Shown here: positions 7,883 to 16,091 of the stretch, one piece after another
Layout of the letters: every line of letters starts with the position of its first letter
Position numbering within the stretch: the stretch's first letter is position 1
Assembly (NCBI GenBank): GCA_902492935.1
Contig: CABUNJ010000002.1
Span: forward strand, 50,823-114,822
Direction: 5' to 3'
Length of the DNA: 64,000 nt
Origin: an uncultured Collinsella sp.
Lineage (GTDB): Bacteria > Actinomycetota > Coriobacteriia > Coriobacteriales > Coriobacteriaceae
The notes under the pieces: model-generated
What the model saw: only the letters and a program-made list of their open reading frames with translations
Told to the model about the DNA's origin: nothing
The model's database searches: none
Translations under genes and position numbers: made by a program

Positions 7883-9979
7883 ATGGCAGACGCTAAGGAT
7901 TTCCTGTTTGAGATCGGTACGGAGGAAATGCCCTCCGCGCCGCTGAACAATGCCGTCAAGCAGCTTGGCACCATGATCGCCAAGGGTCTCGATGAGGCCG
8001 GTCTGGCCCACGGCGAGGTCCGCGTGATCTCGAGCCCGCGTCGTCTGGCTGCACTCGTGGCCGACGTCGCCACCGCGACCGATGAGGTTCACGAGGTCAA
8101 GCGTGGCCCCGCGGCCAACATTGCCTTCGACGCTGACGGTAACGCCACAAAGGCCGCCCAGGGCTTTGCCCGCAAGTGCGGTGTGGCTACCGAGGACCTG
8201 GTCCGTCGCGAGGACACTGACGGTCGCGAGTATGTGTTCGCCGAGAAGAACATTCCCTCCGCACCGGCTACGCCGATTCTGACCGCTCTGTGCGAGAAGA
8301 CCATCGCCGGCCTGCAGTGGCCCAACTACCGCAGCCAGCGCTGGGGTCACGAGCATGCGACCTTTGTTCGTCCGGTCCGCTGGATCTGCTGCCTTTTGGG
8401 CGAGGATGTTGTGCCCGTGTCGTTTGCCGACGTGACGAGCGGCAACACCACGCGCGGTCATCGCGTCCTGGGCCCCGGTGACCATGTGGTCGCCAGCCCT
8501 GCCGTCTACGAGCAGGTGCTTGAGGACGCCGGTGTGCTTTCTGCCGAGCGTCGTCGTGAGGCCATCCTCGCCGGTATCGCCGAGGTCGAGGCTGCCCGTC
8601 CCGGCTGCCATGTCGATACGCCTAAGAAGGTCTTTGAGGAGGTCATCAACCTCTGCGAGTGGCCGACGGTGCTCGTCGGTACCTTCGATGAGGAGTTCCT
8701 CAAGGTCCCGCACGAGATTATCTGCGAGTCCATGCTCACCAACCAGCGCTACTTCCCGATCTATGACGGCGAGGGTAAGCTCACGCGTGAGTTCGTGGTC
8801 GTCTCCAACAGCAAGCCCGAGAATGCCGAGCGCGTGATCGACGGTAACGAGCGCGTCGTTCGCGCCCGTCTGGACGACGCTAAGTTCTTCTACGAGGAGG
8901 ACCTGAAGATCTCCCTCGACGAGTTCCGTGAGCGTTTGGCCAAGGTTGCCTTCCAGGAGAAGCTCGGTAGCGTACTCGCCAAGTCCGAGCGCATTGAGCA
9001 GCTCGCGCTCGCTATTGCCCGTGAGGCCCATCTTGGTGCCCACCTCGCCGCCGACGCTGCTCGCGCCGCGCACCTGTGCAAGGCAGACCTGGTGTCCAAC
9101 GCCGTCGTCGAGTTCACGAGCCAGCAGGGCGTGATGGGCGGTTATTACGCGATCGCGATGGGGGAGAACGACGAGGTCGCCCACGCCATTCGCGATCATT
9201 ATCGTCCCCGCTTTGCTGGTGACGAGCTGCCCGAGGGCACCGCTGGCTGCATCGTGGCCTGTGCCGACAAGCTCGATACCATCGCCGGTATCTTTGCCAT
9301 CGGCGAGCCCCCGACCGGCTCTTCGGACCCCTACGCGCTGCGTCGCGCCGCTATCGGCATCATCAACATCCTGCGCGACCGTCTGCCGATCGACCCCACG
9401 TCGCTCATCGACTTCGCCCTTGAGCTCTATAGCGAGCAGGGCATTGAGTTCGACGCCGCCGAGGTCGCTCAGCAGGTTCGTGACTTCTTCCATGGCCGCC
9501 TGGTGAGCATGGCCCGCGACGAAAAGATCCCGGCCGATACCGTCGCCGCCGTCTCGGCGGTGCACATCATCGCCCCGTCCGTCTTTTTCGCCCGCTGCGC
9601 CGCGCTCGACGAGGCCCGCAAGAACGATGCCGAGACCTTCGACAACCTGGCTACCGCCTATGCCCGCGCCGCGCACATCTCCAAGCCCGAGCTGGGTGCG
9701 GAGTACGACCGCAGCCTGATGGGCGAGGTCGAGCTTGCGCTTGCCGATGCCTCCGAGGCTGCCCAGACCGCTGTCGATGCCGCCCTTGCTGCCGAGGATT
9801 ACCCGGCCGCATTTGCCGCCCTCGCCGCCCTGCGTGCCCCCATCGACCGCTTCTTCGATGAGGTTATGGTCATGGACAAGGATGAGCAGCTCCGCGATAA
9901 TCGCCTTAAGCTGCTCAACCGCTTCGAGGCCGTTTTCTCCGGCATCGCCAACATCGGTGAGCTTGCCCGCAAAAAGTAA
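7883..9979 (+). CDS. glyS: Glycyl-tRNA synthetase beta subunit
   Basis: GlyS is the tRNA-binding beta chain paired with GlyQ. The 698-residue length fits the family. Visible marks are the N-terminal LFEIGTEEMPSAPL, the KRGPAANIAFDADGNATKAAQGFARK segment, the HD-like middle region (RAAHLCKADLVSNAVVEFTSQQGVMGGYYA), and the C-terminal anticodon-binding helices ending in NRFEAVFSGIANIGELARKK. It is co-transcribed with glyQ. The very long open frames on the opposite strand here are codon-bias shadows. Confidence 0.98.
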   Translation: MADAKDFLFEIGTEEMPSAPLNNAVKQLGTMIAKGLDEAGLAHGEVRVISSPRRLAALVADVATATDEVHEVKRGPAANIAFDADGNATKAAQGFARKCGVATEDLVRREDTDGREYVFAEKNIPSAPATPILTALCEKTIAGLQWPNYRSQRWGHEHATFVRPVRWICCLLGEDVVPVSFADVTSGNTTRGHRVLGPGDHVVASPAVYEQVLEDAGVLSAERRREAILAGIAEVEAARPGCHVDTPKKVFEEVINLCEWPTVLVGTFDEEFLKVPHEIICESMLTNQRYFPIYDGEGKLTREFVVVSNSKPENAERVIDGNERVVRARLDDAKFFYEEDLKISLDEFRERLAKVAFQEKLGSVLAKSERIEQLALAIAREAHLGAHLAADAARAAHLCKADLVSNAVVEFTSQQGVMGGYYAIAMGENDEVAHAIRDHYRPRFAGDELPEGTAGCIVACADKLDTIAGIFAIGEPPTGSSDPYALRRAAIGIINILRDRLPIDPTSLIDFALELYSEQGIEFDAAEVAQQVRDFFHGRLVSMARDEKIPADTVAAVSAVHIIAPSVFFARCAALDEARKNDAETFDNLATAYARAAHISKPELGAEYDRSLMGEVELALADASEAAQTAVDAALAAEDYPAAFAALAALRAPIDRFFDEVMVMDKDEQLRDNRLKLLNRFEAVFSGIANIGELARKK

Positions 9980-9985
9980 GCCAGC

Positions 9986-10001
9986 TTGCGCATAAGCGCA
10001 A
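9986..10001 (+). other. Small hairpin in the glyS-PPDK regulator gap
   Basis: TTGCGC-ATAA-GCGCAA forms a 6-bp stem ending at the AAAGGAG ribosome site of the next gene. It could modulate that gene's translation, or it may be chance. Confidence 0.35.
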
Positions 10002-10013
10002 AAGGAGCCCCGC

Positions 10014-10889
10014 ATGGATTGCCCGGTCACCGCTCGTCCCACCGTTATCGTTATCTCCGACTCGCTCGGTGATACCGCTTGTGAGGTGGTGCTTGCGGCG
10101 TCCGGGCAATTTGATGAAGGGGCTTTTCGCGTTTTGCGCCTGCCCAAGGTGACCTCCGTGGAGCAGGTTAAGTCATTTGTGGGGCCGCGCGTCGATGCGG
10201 ACCATCGGGATATTGCCGTGTTTCACACCATTGTCGATCCAGCGCTTCGCGCCCGCGTGCTCGATTACCTGGGTATGCTGCATATTCGCTCGGTCGACCT
10301 GATTGGCCCGACGCTCGCCGTGCTGTCGTCGCTCATCGGTGTGCCGCCCAAGGGCGTTGCGGGCGTGATTCACAAGACCGATGACCGCTATTTCCATCGT
10401 ATCGAGGCCATGGAGTATTTCGTTGAGCACGATGATGGGCGCGGTTGCGACGATCTGTCGGGTGCCGATATCGTGCTGCTGGGCGTATCGCGCACGTCCA
10501 AGACGCCGCTGTCGATGTATCTGGCCTATCAAGGTTACAAGGTTGCCAATATTCCGTTGGCCCATGGCATGGAGCCGCCCAAGTCGATTTACGAGGTTGA
10601 CCCGATGCGCCTGTTCGGCCTGATTTCGACCGTCGATGTGATTTCCGAAATTCGCGATAGCCGCTTGGGCGACGACTACGCCCGTGCCGTCGCCGGCTCC
10701 TATGCCGAGCCCGAGAGCGTGCGCAGCGAGCTCGAGGAAGCTCGTGCCCTCATGAAGCGCCTAGGCTGCTTTGTGGTGCGTACCGACGGCAAGGCCATCG
10801 AGGAAAGCGCTGCCGAGATCATTAGCCACTTGGAGGAAATCCAAGAAGCTCGCGCCCGCCGAGCCACCCGTCGAGCTCAACAAATATAG
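10014..10889 (+). CDS. Pyruvate phosphate dikinase regulatory protein (PpsR/DUF299 family)
   Basis: Members of this family are bifunctional: an ADP-dependent kinase inactivates PPDK or PEP synthase by phosphorylating an active-site Thr, and a phosphate-dependent phosphorylase reverses it. The 291-residue protein shows VIVISDSLGDTA near the N-terminus. The P-loop-like signature GVSRTSKTPLSMYLAYQG lies at about residues 160-177, then KVANIPL and LFGLISTVDV. The gene lies 343 nt upstream of ppdK, its expected target, which supports the PPDK-type role. The stop TAG (10887-10889) is also the first three bases of a long inverted repeat. Confidence 0.92.
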   Translation: MDCPVTARPTVIVISDSLGDTACEVVLAASGQFDEGAFRVLRLPKVTSVEQVKSFVGPRVDADHRDIAVFHTIVDPALRARVLDYLGMLHIRSVDLIGPTLAVLSSLIGVPPKGVAGVIHKTDDRYFHRIEAMEYFVEHDDGRGCDDLSGADIVLLGVSRTSKTPLSMYLAYQGYKVANIPLAHGMEPPKSIYEVDPMRLFGLISTVDVISEIRDSRLGDDYARAVAGSYAEPESVRSELEEARALMKRLGCFVVRTDGKAIEESAAEIISHLEEIQEARARRATRRAQQI

Positions 10890-10992
10890 CTAATTTGGGA
10901 CGGGGCTTTTTTAGCTACCCCGGCTGAGGTCGCGATCTTTTTGGTCGATTGCCTGCGGGGGCAGCTAAAAAAGCCCCGTCCCAAATTAGCTA
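10887..10992. repeat. Long inverted repeat with 30-bp perfect arms
   Basis: Arms 10887-10916 and 10963-10992 are exact reverse complements (30 of 30). After one mismatch, four more G-C pairs (10918-10921 with 10958-10961) extend the stem. The loop is about 36 nt. The left arm begins at the stop codon of the PPDK regulator gene. It may act as a terminator or mRNA-stabilising hairpin, or be a small mobile repeat. A single copy of part of the arm lies at 2872-2895. Confidence 0.85.
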
Positions 10993-10997
10993 CTTAT

Positions 10998-11110
10998 GGT
11001 AAAGCGATTTAGCAAGAAACTTGCATCTGACCTGCAATTCCCTTGCATTGGTACCTTCATAAGGTAACCAACTTTACCTACCGTTTACCGCCAGTTTTAG
11101 CACGTTTACC
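10998..11110 (+). promoter_or_regulatory. TTTACC repeat array upstream of ppdK
   Basis: In this non-coding stretch before ppdK, TTTACC occurs at 11073, 11084 and 11105 (spacings 11 and 21 bp), and its reverse complement GGTAAA occurs at 10998. A GGTAAC lies at 11063. One- and two-turn spacing suggests a regulator binding on one face of DNA. The regulator is unknown. Confidence 0.45.
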
Positions 11111-11151
11111 AAACCCCGCGCCCTCTACGCAAGCCCGCTCAATGCCCGCCG

Positions 11152-11157
11152 TATAGT
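11152..11157 (+). promoter_or_regulatory. Possible -10 element of ppdK
   Basis: TATAGT lies 75 nt upstream of the ppdK GTG, downstream of the TTTACC array. The -35 position has no clear match, which would fit an activator-dependent promoter. Confidence 0.35.
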
Positions 11158-11232
11158 ACCCTCACGGCCCGCATCCGGCGGGTCGATTCGTCACCACGGT
11201 CGTGCGCGAGAGCGCATGGAAGGGGAAGTATC

Positions 11233-13983
11233 GTGAGCGATTGCAAGAGGGTTTACCGTTTTGGAACCGACGCCCAGGGCACCTGTGTCACTGAGGGCGA
11301 CAAGTCCATGAACTTCGTGCTTGGCGGCAAGGGCGCAAACCTTGCCGAGATGAGCCGCATCGGCCTGCCGGTTCCCGGTGGCTTTACCATTACCTGCCAG
11401 ACTTGCGTCGAGTACTCCGGTGCCGGCAACGTCTGGCCCGAAGGCGCACTCGATGAGATCGTTGCCGCCGAGGCGGACCTCGAGGCCCGCTGCGGCAAGA
11501 AGCTCGGCGACGCCTCAGATCCGCTGCTCGTGTCAGTTCGCTCGGGCGCTCCGTTTTCCATGCCCGGTATGATGGATACGGTCCTCAACCTGGGCCTCAA
11601 CGACGACTCCGTTCAGGGTCTCATTGCCCAGACGCAAAATCCGCGTTTTGCCTGGGATAGCTACCGCCGCTTTATCCAGATGTTCTCCAACGTCGTCATG
11701 GGTGTTGACGCCGACCTGTTCGAGAACGCGCTGACCCAGGCACGCCTGGTTGCCGGCGTTCGAGTCGACTCCGAGCTTTCGGCCGAGGACCTGCAGGAGC
11801 TCGTGGAGACCTTCAAGGGCATCTTCTCCGAGAACGTCGAGGCCGCCCTGTACCCCGAGCTCGAGGTTGCCGACGGCAAGCCCGTCTTCCCGCATGATCC
11901 GGAGCTCCAGCTGCGCCTTGCCATTCAGGCAGTCTTTGGCAGCTGGATGAACGAGCGTGCGTGTATCTACCGCAAGCAGCATGGTATCTCCGACGAGCTC
12001 GGTACCGCCGTCAACGTTCAGGCCATGGCTTTTGGTAACAAAGGCGAGACCTCCGCGACTGGCGTCGCCTTTACGCGTAATCCGGCCGACGGCACCAAGG
12101 AGTTCTATGGTGACTTTTTGGTTAACGCCCAGGGCGAGGACGTCGTCGCCGGCATCCGTAACACCGAGCCCATCGCCGACCTCAAGACCACCCCGGGGCT
12201 CGAGTCCGCAGGCGAGGAGCTCGAGCGTGTGTTCCTGACGCTCGAGGATCACTATCGCGACATGTGCGATATCGAGTTCACCATCGAGCAGGGCAAGCTC
12301 TGGATGCTCCAGACCCGCGTGGGCAAGCGCACCGCTACCGCCGCGCTGCGCATCGCTATCGAGATGGTCGAAGAGGGCCTCATCACCCGCGAGGAGGCTG
12401 TGAGCCGCATCGATCCCGCGCAGCTCGATCAGCTCCTGCACCCGCAGCTCGACTCCTCCAAGAAGTACGAGGCCCTGGCCAGCGGCCTTAACGCCAGCCC
12501 CGGTGCCGCCGTGGGCGAGGTCGTGTTCTCGAGTGACGACGCCGTCGCGCGTGCCGCCGAGGGTCACAAGGTCATTCTGGTTCGTTGGGAGACCAACCCC
12601 GACGACCTGAAGGGCATGGTCGCCGCCGAGGGCATCCTGACCAGCCACGGTGGCAAGACGAGCCATGCCGCCGTTATCGCCCGCGGCATGGGTACGCCCT
12701 GCGTCTGCGGCGTTGAGCGCTTCCACATTGACGCGGCAGAGAAGGTTGTGCGCATCGAGGGCAGCGACCGCGTACTGCGCGAGGGCGATGTCATCTCCAT
12801 CGACGGCACCCAGGGTGTCGTCGTCGACGGCGCGGTCGACCTGGTTTCGGCCGAGCTCACCGGCGACCTGGACACCATCCTGTCTTGGGCCGATGAGATC
12901 CGTCTGGACGAGACCGACGGTCACGCCAACCACGTGCGCGTTAATGCCGACAACCCCGAGGACGCCGCGCTCGCTCTTGAGTTTGGCGCCGAGGCCATCG
13001 GTCTGTGCCGCACCGAGCACATGTTCCTGGGCGATCGTAAGAAAATTATCCAGAGCTTTATCCTGTCCGACGACGAGGCCGTGAAGCAGCGGGCCCTGGC
13101 CGACCTGCTCAAGGTTCAGACCGAGGACTTCCTGGCGATGTTCAAGACCATGTCCGGTCGCGATGTGGTTGTCCGCCTGCTCGATCCGCCGCTTCATGAG
13201 TTCCTGGATAATCCTCGCGAGCTCGAGGTCGCCATCACCAAGAAGGAAGCCGCTGGCGCCGGCGAGGAAGAGCTTGCCGCCTTGCGTGCCCGCCTACGTC
13301 GCATCGACGGCATGGTCGAGTCCAACCCCATGCTGGGCTTGCGCGGCGTGCGCCTGTCCGTCGTCTTTAGCGACCTGCCGCTCATGCAGGTTCGCGCCGT
13401 CGCCACGGCTGCTGCCCGCCTGATCAAGGAGGGTGTCGACCCGCGCCCCGAGATCATGGTTCCGCTCGTTTCCATCACGGCCGAGCATGTCCAGACCCGC
13501 GAGATCATCGAGCGGGTAATCGCCGAGGTTTCCGCCGAGGAGGGCGTCGAGCTCAATATTCCCGTGGGCACGATGCTCGAGCTGCCGCGCGCCTGCATGG
13601 TCGCTGACGAGATCGCCCACCACGCCGACTTCTTCTGCTTTGGCACCAACGACCTTACCCAGACGACCTTCGGCTTCTCTCGTGACGATGCCGAGGCCAA
13701 GTTCATCCCGCTGTACATGCACAAGAAGATCTTGAAGGACAACCCCTTCGAGACCATCGACGCGGCGGTGCTTGAGCTGGTGCGCGTGGCCGTCGAGAAG
13801 GGTCGTGCCACCAATCCCGACATGCACTTTGGCGTGTGCGGCGAGCACGGCGGCGACCCCAAGTCCATCAAGGGCCTGTTTAACGTGGCTGACGTGGACT
13901 ACGTGTCCTGCTCGCCCTATCGCGTGCCCCTCGCGCGCCTGGCCGCCGCTCAGGCCAAGCTTGAGGCCAAGCGTTCCGCCTAA
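11233..13983 (+). CDS. ppdK: Pyruvate, phosphate dikinase
   Basis: PPDK interconverts pyruvate, ATP and phosphate with PEP, AMP and pyrophosphate; in anaerobes it often works in glycolysis or PEP supply. The 916-residue protein has the N-terminal ATP-grasp domain (LGGKGANLAEMSRIGLPVPGGFTI). The central swivelling phosphohistidine domain carries GGKTSHAAVIARGMGTPCV, with the catalytic His and the Thr phosphorylated by the regulator two residues before it. The C-terminal TIM barrel has LCRTEHMF and CGEHGGDP. The GTG at 11233 has AAGGGGAA upstream. The PPDK regulatory protein is encoded just upstream. Confidence 0.98.
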   Translation: MSDCKRVYRFGTDAQGTCVTEGDKSMNFVLGGKGANLAEMSRIGLPVPGGFTITCQTCVEYSGAGNVWPEGALDEIVAAEADLEARCGKKLGDASDPLLVSVRSGAPFSMPGMMDTVLNLGLNDDSVQGLIAQTQNPRFAWDSYRRFIQMFSNVVMGVDADLFENALTQARLVAGVRVDSELSAEDLQELVETFKGIFSENVEAALYPELEVADGKPVFPHDPELQLRLAIQAVFGSWMNERACIYRKQHGISDELGTAVNVQAMAFGNKGETSATGVAFTRNPADGTKEFYGDFLVNAQGEDVVAGIRNTEPIADLKTTPGLESAGEELERVFLTLEDHYRDMCDIEFTIEQGKLWMLQTRVGKRTATAALRIAIEMVEEGLITREEAVSRIDPAQLDQLLHPQLDSSKKYEALASGLNASPGAAVGEVVFSSDDAVARAAEGHKVILVRWETNPDDLKGMVAAEGILTSHGGKTSHAAVIARGMGTPCVCGVERFHIDAAEKVVRIEGSDRVLREGDVISIDGTQGVVVDGAVDLVSAELTGDLDTILSWADEIRLDETDGHANHVRVNADNPEDAALALEFGAEAIGLCRTEHMFLGDRKKIIQSFILSDDEAVKQRALADLLKVQTEDFLAMFKTMSGRDVVVRLLDPPLHEFLDNPRELEVAITKKEAAGAGEEELAALRARLRRIDGMVESNPMLGLRGVRLSVVFSDLPLMQVRAVATAAARLIKEGVDPRPEIMVPLVSITAEHVQTREIIERVIAEVSAEEGVELNIPVGTMLELPRACMVADEIAHHADFFCFGTNDLTQTTFGFSRDDAEAKFIPLYMHKKILKDNPFETIDAAVLELVRVAVEKGRATNPDMHFGVCGEHGGDPKSIKGLFNVADVDYVSCSPYRVPLARLAAAQAKLEAKRSA

Positions 13984-14020
13984 CGTTTTGGGTATAGACG
14001 CCTAGCGTAGCCCCCTTCAT

Positions 14021-14050
14021 GCCGTCCGTCTCATTCGTGAGGCGGGCGGC
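14021..14050 (+). terminator. Hairpin after ppdK
   Basis: A 13-bp stem (arms 14021-14033 and 14038-14050, two G-U pairs) is closed by a TTCG tetraloop. The T-rich stretch starts only about 14 nt later, so intrinsic termination may be weak; an mRNA-stabilising role is also possible. Confidence 0.6.
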
Positions 14051-14095
14051 TATCATGTGCGGGTTTTGTCTTTTTGTCTGCGTAAAAAATTGTTC

Positions 14096-14123
14096 TTGCA
14101 GCAGAAACCCGCGCGTGTATACT
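14096..14123 (+). promoter_or_regulatory. Candidate rplS promoter
   Basis: TTGCAG (14096-14101) and TATACT (14118-14123) are 16 bp apart, about 70 nt upstream of the rplS ATG. Confidence 0.6.
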
Positions 14124-14192
14124 CGAATACGTTTGTTCAACTACGTGCCGGCCAAGGTGGTACGGCACCTCTAGAAGAGTAAGGAATTGCAC

Positions 14193-14534
14193 ATGGATTA
14201 CATCCGCGCAATCGAGCGTCAGCAGATCCGCGAGGACATTCCTCAGGTTCGCGTCGCCGACAACGTCAAGGTTCACTACCGCATTAAGGAAGGCGACCGC
14301 GAGCGCATCCAGGTCTTCCAGGGCGACGTCATCCGCATGGCCGGCGCCGGTGCCCGCGAGACCTTCACCGTCCGCAAGATGTCCTTCGGTGTCGGTGTTG
14401 AGCGTACCTTCCCGCTTCACAGCCCCAAGATCGCCAAGCTCGAGGTCGTTCGTCATGGTCGCGTCCGTCGCGCCAAGCTGTACTACCTCCGCGACAAGGT
14501 GGGCAAGGCTGCTCGCATCCCCGAGAAGCGCTAA
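14193..14534 (+). CDS. rplS: 50S ribosomal protein L19
   Basis: L19 lies at the subunit interface. The 113-residue protein begins MDYIRAIERQQIREDIPQVRVADNVKVHYRIKEG and has GDVIRMAGAGARETFTVRKMSFGVGVERTFPLHSP, both family hallmarks. The ATG at 14193 has AAGGA 7 nt upstream, whereas an in-frame TTG at 14187 would sit right on that site. It is monocistronic: its own promoter and a terminator follow. In many bacteria rplS is linked to trmD; here it is separate. Confidence 0.97.
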   Translation: MDYIRAIERQQIREDIPQVRVADNVKVHYRIKEGDRERIQVFQGDVIRMAGAGARETFTVRKMSFGVGVERTFPLHSPKIAKLEVVRHGRVRRAKLYYLRDKVGKAARIPEKR

Positions 14535-14568
14535 GAAGATCGCAGCGTCTGTCCACTCGTTTGGACGT

Positions 14569-14598
14569 AAGGGTCACCTTCGGGTGGCCCTTCTTTTT
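14569..14598 (+). terminator. Terminator after rplS
   Basis: Arms 14569-14578 and 14583-14592 with a TTCG loop are followed by CTTTTT. Confidence 0.9.
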
Positions 14599-14627
14599 AT
14601 CTGATTTGCATGCAAGGAGGGCCTGGT

Positions 14628-15416
14628 ATGGCCAATATGACGAGCTCGGTTTCGGCATCGCAAGTTGCCGGCGAGCTGGCGAGCGCTATGTTTGAGGAGA
14701 TTCCCGCCCTCGTGGAGCATTATCGCGAGGATCCGCGCCAGCAGGTGATCAAGGCTTGCGAGCGTGCCCTTAAGCGTCATGCCAAGGAGCTTGCCGAGCG
14801 CGAGCGCGTCAACGGCATGTACGAGCTTATGCATGAGCTCGGCGGCGATGGCGTTGTCGTGGGTGTCGACGAGGTGGGCCGTGGCTCGGTAGCGGGTCCC
14901 TTGACCGTGTGTGCAGTGTGTCTTCCGATGGGGCCGCGCATCTGGGGCATCAACGATTCCAAAAAGCTCACGCCGGCGCGCCGCGAGTTGCTCTCAGTGA
15001 AGATTGCCGAGGTGGCGACGGCGATCGGTTTTTGCCATATTGCGCCTGCGGATATCGACGATATGGGCATGGCCCGCGCCATCCGCGCTGCCGTCGCGGG
15101 CGCGGTGGCCGATACGGGACTCGAGCCCGACTGCGTCCTCATGGACGGCAACCCCTTAGGCGCCGTTCCCAACGAGCGCGACGTGGTGAAGGGCGATGCC
15201 AAGATCGCCTGCATCGCGGCAGCATCCATCATGGCAAAGGTCACGCGTGACGAGATGATGGTCGAGTACGATGCCGAGTATCCCGAGTACCATTTGGCCG
15301 AATCGAAAGGCTACGCAAGCCCCGAGCACATCGAGGCCATTCGCAAACATGGTCTTTCTCCGCTGCATCGTGTGAGCTTTTGCGGAAACTTTCTGCAGAC
15401 TGAGCGCCTTTTCTAG
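14628..15416 (+). CDS. rnhB: Ribonuclease HII
   Basis: RNase HII removes RNA from RNA-DNA hybrids and single ribonucleotides from DNA. The 262-residue protein has an N-terminal helical extension of about 70 residues, as in B. subtilis RnhB. The catalytic core follows: VVGVDEVGRGSVAGPL (DEVGRG holds the Asp-Glu), WGINDSKKLTPARR, and VLMDGNPLG and GDAKIACIAAASIMAKVTRDE with the later Asp residues. The ATG at 14628 has AAGGAGG 7 nt upstream, better than the ATG at 14610. Confidence 0.96.
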   Translation: MANMTSSVSASQVAGELASAMFEEIPALVEHYREDPRQQVIKACERALKRHAKELAERERVNGMYELMHELGGDGVVVGVDEVGRGSVAGPLTVCAVCLPMGPRIWGINDSKKLTPARRELLSVKIAEVATAIGFCHIAPADIDDMGMARAIRAAVAGAVADTGLEPDCVLMDGNPLGAVPNERDVVKGDAKIACIAAASIMAKVTRDEMMVEYDAEYPEYHLAESKGYASPEHIEAIRKHGLSPLHRVSFCGNFLQTERLF

Positions 15417-15465
15417 GTCAATTGTGGAGACAGGGACCTCTGGGGTTTTATAAACCTGCTGTTAG

Positions 15466-15507
15466 CGGGCCGTATGCAACACCATTGCTGCGTACGGCCC
15501 GTTTTTT
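15466..15507 (+). terminator. Terminator after rnhB
   Basis: A stem of about 16 bp with wobble pairs (arms starting CGGGCCGTA at 15466 and ending TACGGCCCG at 15501) is followed by six T. It separates rnhB from the yraN-comM-dprA operon. Confidence 0.85.
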
Positions 15508-15514
15508 GTCGGCA

Positions 15515-15534
15515 TTTGGTCAGCTTTTGGTTTG
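15515..15534 (+). promoter_or_regulatory. Candidate competence box upstream of yraN-comM-dprA
   Basis: The 20-nt sequence TTTGGTCAGCTTTTGGTTTG contains TTTGGT twice, 11 bp apart. An identical 20-mer lies at 44896-44915 upstream of comEA-comEC. Here it ends 71 nt before the yraN ATG. It probably binds a shared regulator or forms part of an alternative promoter; this is inference. Confidence 0.6.
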
Positions 15535-15605
15535 CTTCCGGTACTTACCCGCATGAAAGGTGCCCTCATCATCGGGGCAATGCAGTGTGCGGGAAAGGAG
15601 ACCCC

Positions 15606-16091
15606 ATGAGTGCCGCAAGCAAAAAGAGCAAGACGCAGCAGCTCAAGGAGCGTTGGGAAAACGGCGAGCTCGACTGCGGGGCGATGACGCCCGAGTTTAT
15701 CAAGGGGCTCAGTCCCCGCGAGCTGGGCATGCTGGGCGAGCTTATCGCAATCGACTACTTTAACGAGCGCGGCTACACCTTGCTGGAGCAGGGTTATCGT
15801 TGCACCGAGGGCGAGGCCGATCTGGTGCTGCTCGATGAGCTCGACGATGTCGTGGTGATGGCCGAGGTCAAGACGAGACGCATCGCCCTGGATTGCACCA
15901 CGCGGGTCTTTCCCGAGGAGGCCGTGGACGCCCAAAAGCAACGCCGCTACCGCCGCATCGCAAGTTGCTATCTCATGGAGCATTATCCTCTCAAGGCGAT
16001 TCGCTTCGATGCCGTGGGTGTCACCATTCGCGGCGGGCATATCGCCGAGATCGAGCATCAGTACAACGCGTTCGATTGGCAGGTGTCGTGA
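15606..16091 (+). CDS. yraN: YraN family endonuclease-like protein (UPF0102)
   Basis: YraN-family proteins have a restriction-endonuclease-like fold; their exact job is unsettled, but they are often encoded beside rnhB, comM and dprA. The 161-residue protein has GELIAIDYFNERGYTLLEQGYRC, then GEADLVLLDE and VVVMAEVKTRR, the D-ExK-type active-site pattern. About 35 charged residues precede the domain. The ATG at 15606 follows GGAAAGGAG. The stop overlaps the comM start by one base. Confidence 0.9.
   Translation: MSAASKKSKTQQLKERWENGELDCGAMTPEFIKGLSPRELGMLGELIAIDYFNERGYTLLEQGYRCTEGEADLVLLDELDDVVVMAEVKTRRIALDCTTRVFPEEAVDAQKQRRYRRIASCYLMEHYPLKAIRFDAVGVTIRGGHIAEIEHQYNAFDWQVS

Noticed and set aside
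6977..10147. 1056-residue open frame on the - strand across glyQ, glyS and the PPDK regulator gene
   Set aside because: It lies antisense to clearly conserved genes; strong G/C third-base bias removes stop codons from this frame. It has no family-like motifs and spans gene borders.
15424..15446. GGAGACAGGGACCTCTGGGG stretch after rnhB as a further REP copy
   Set aside because: It resembles the GGGGACAGAC loop only in a few bases and has no CACTCAT arms; too weak to call.
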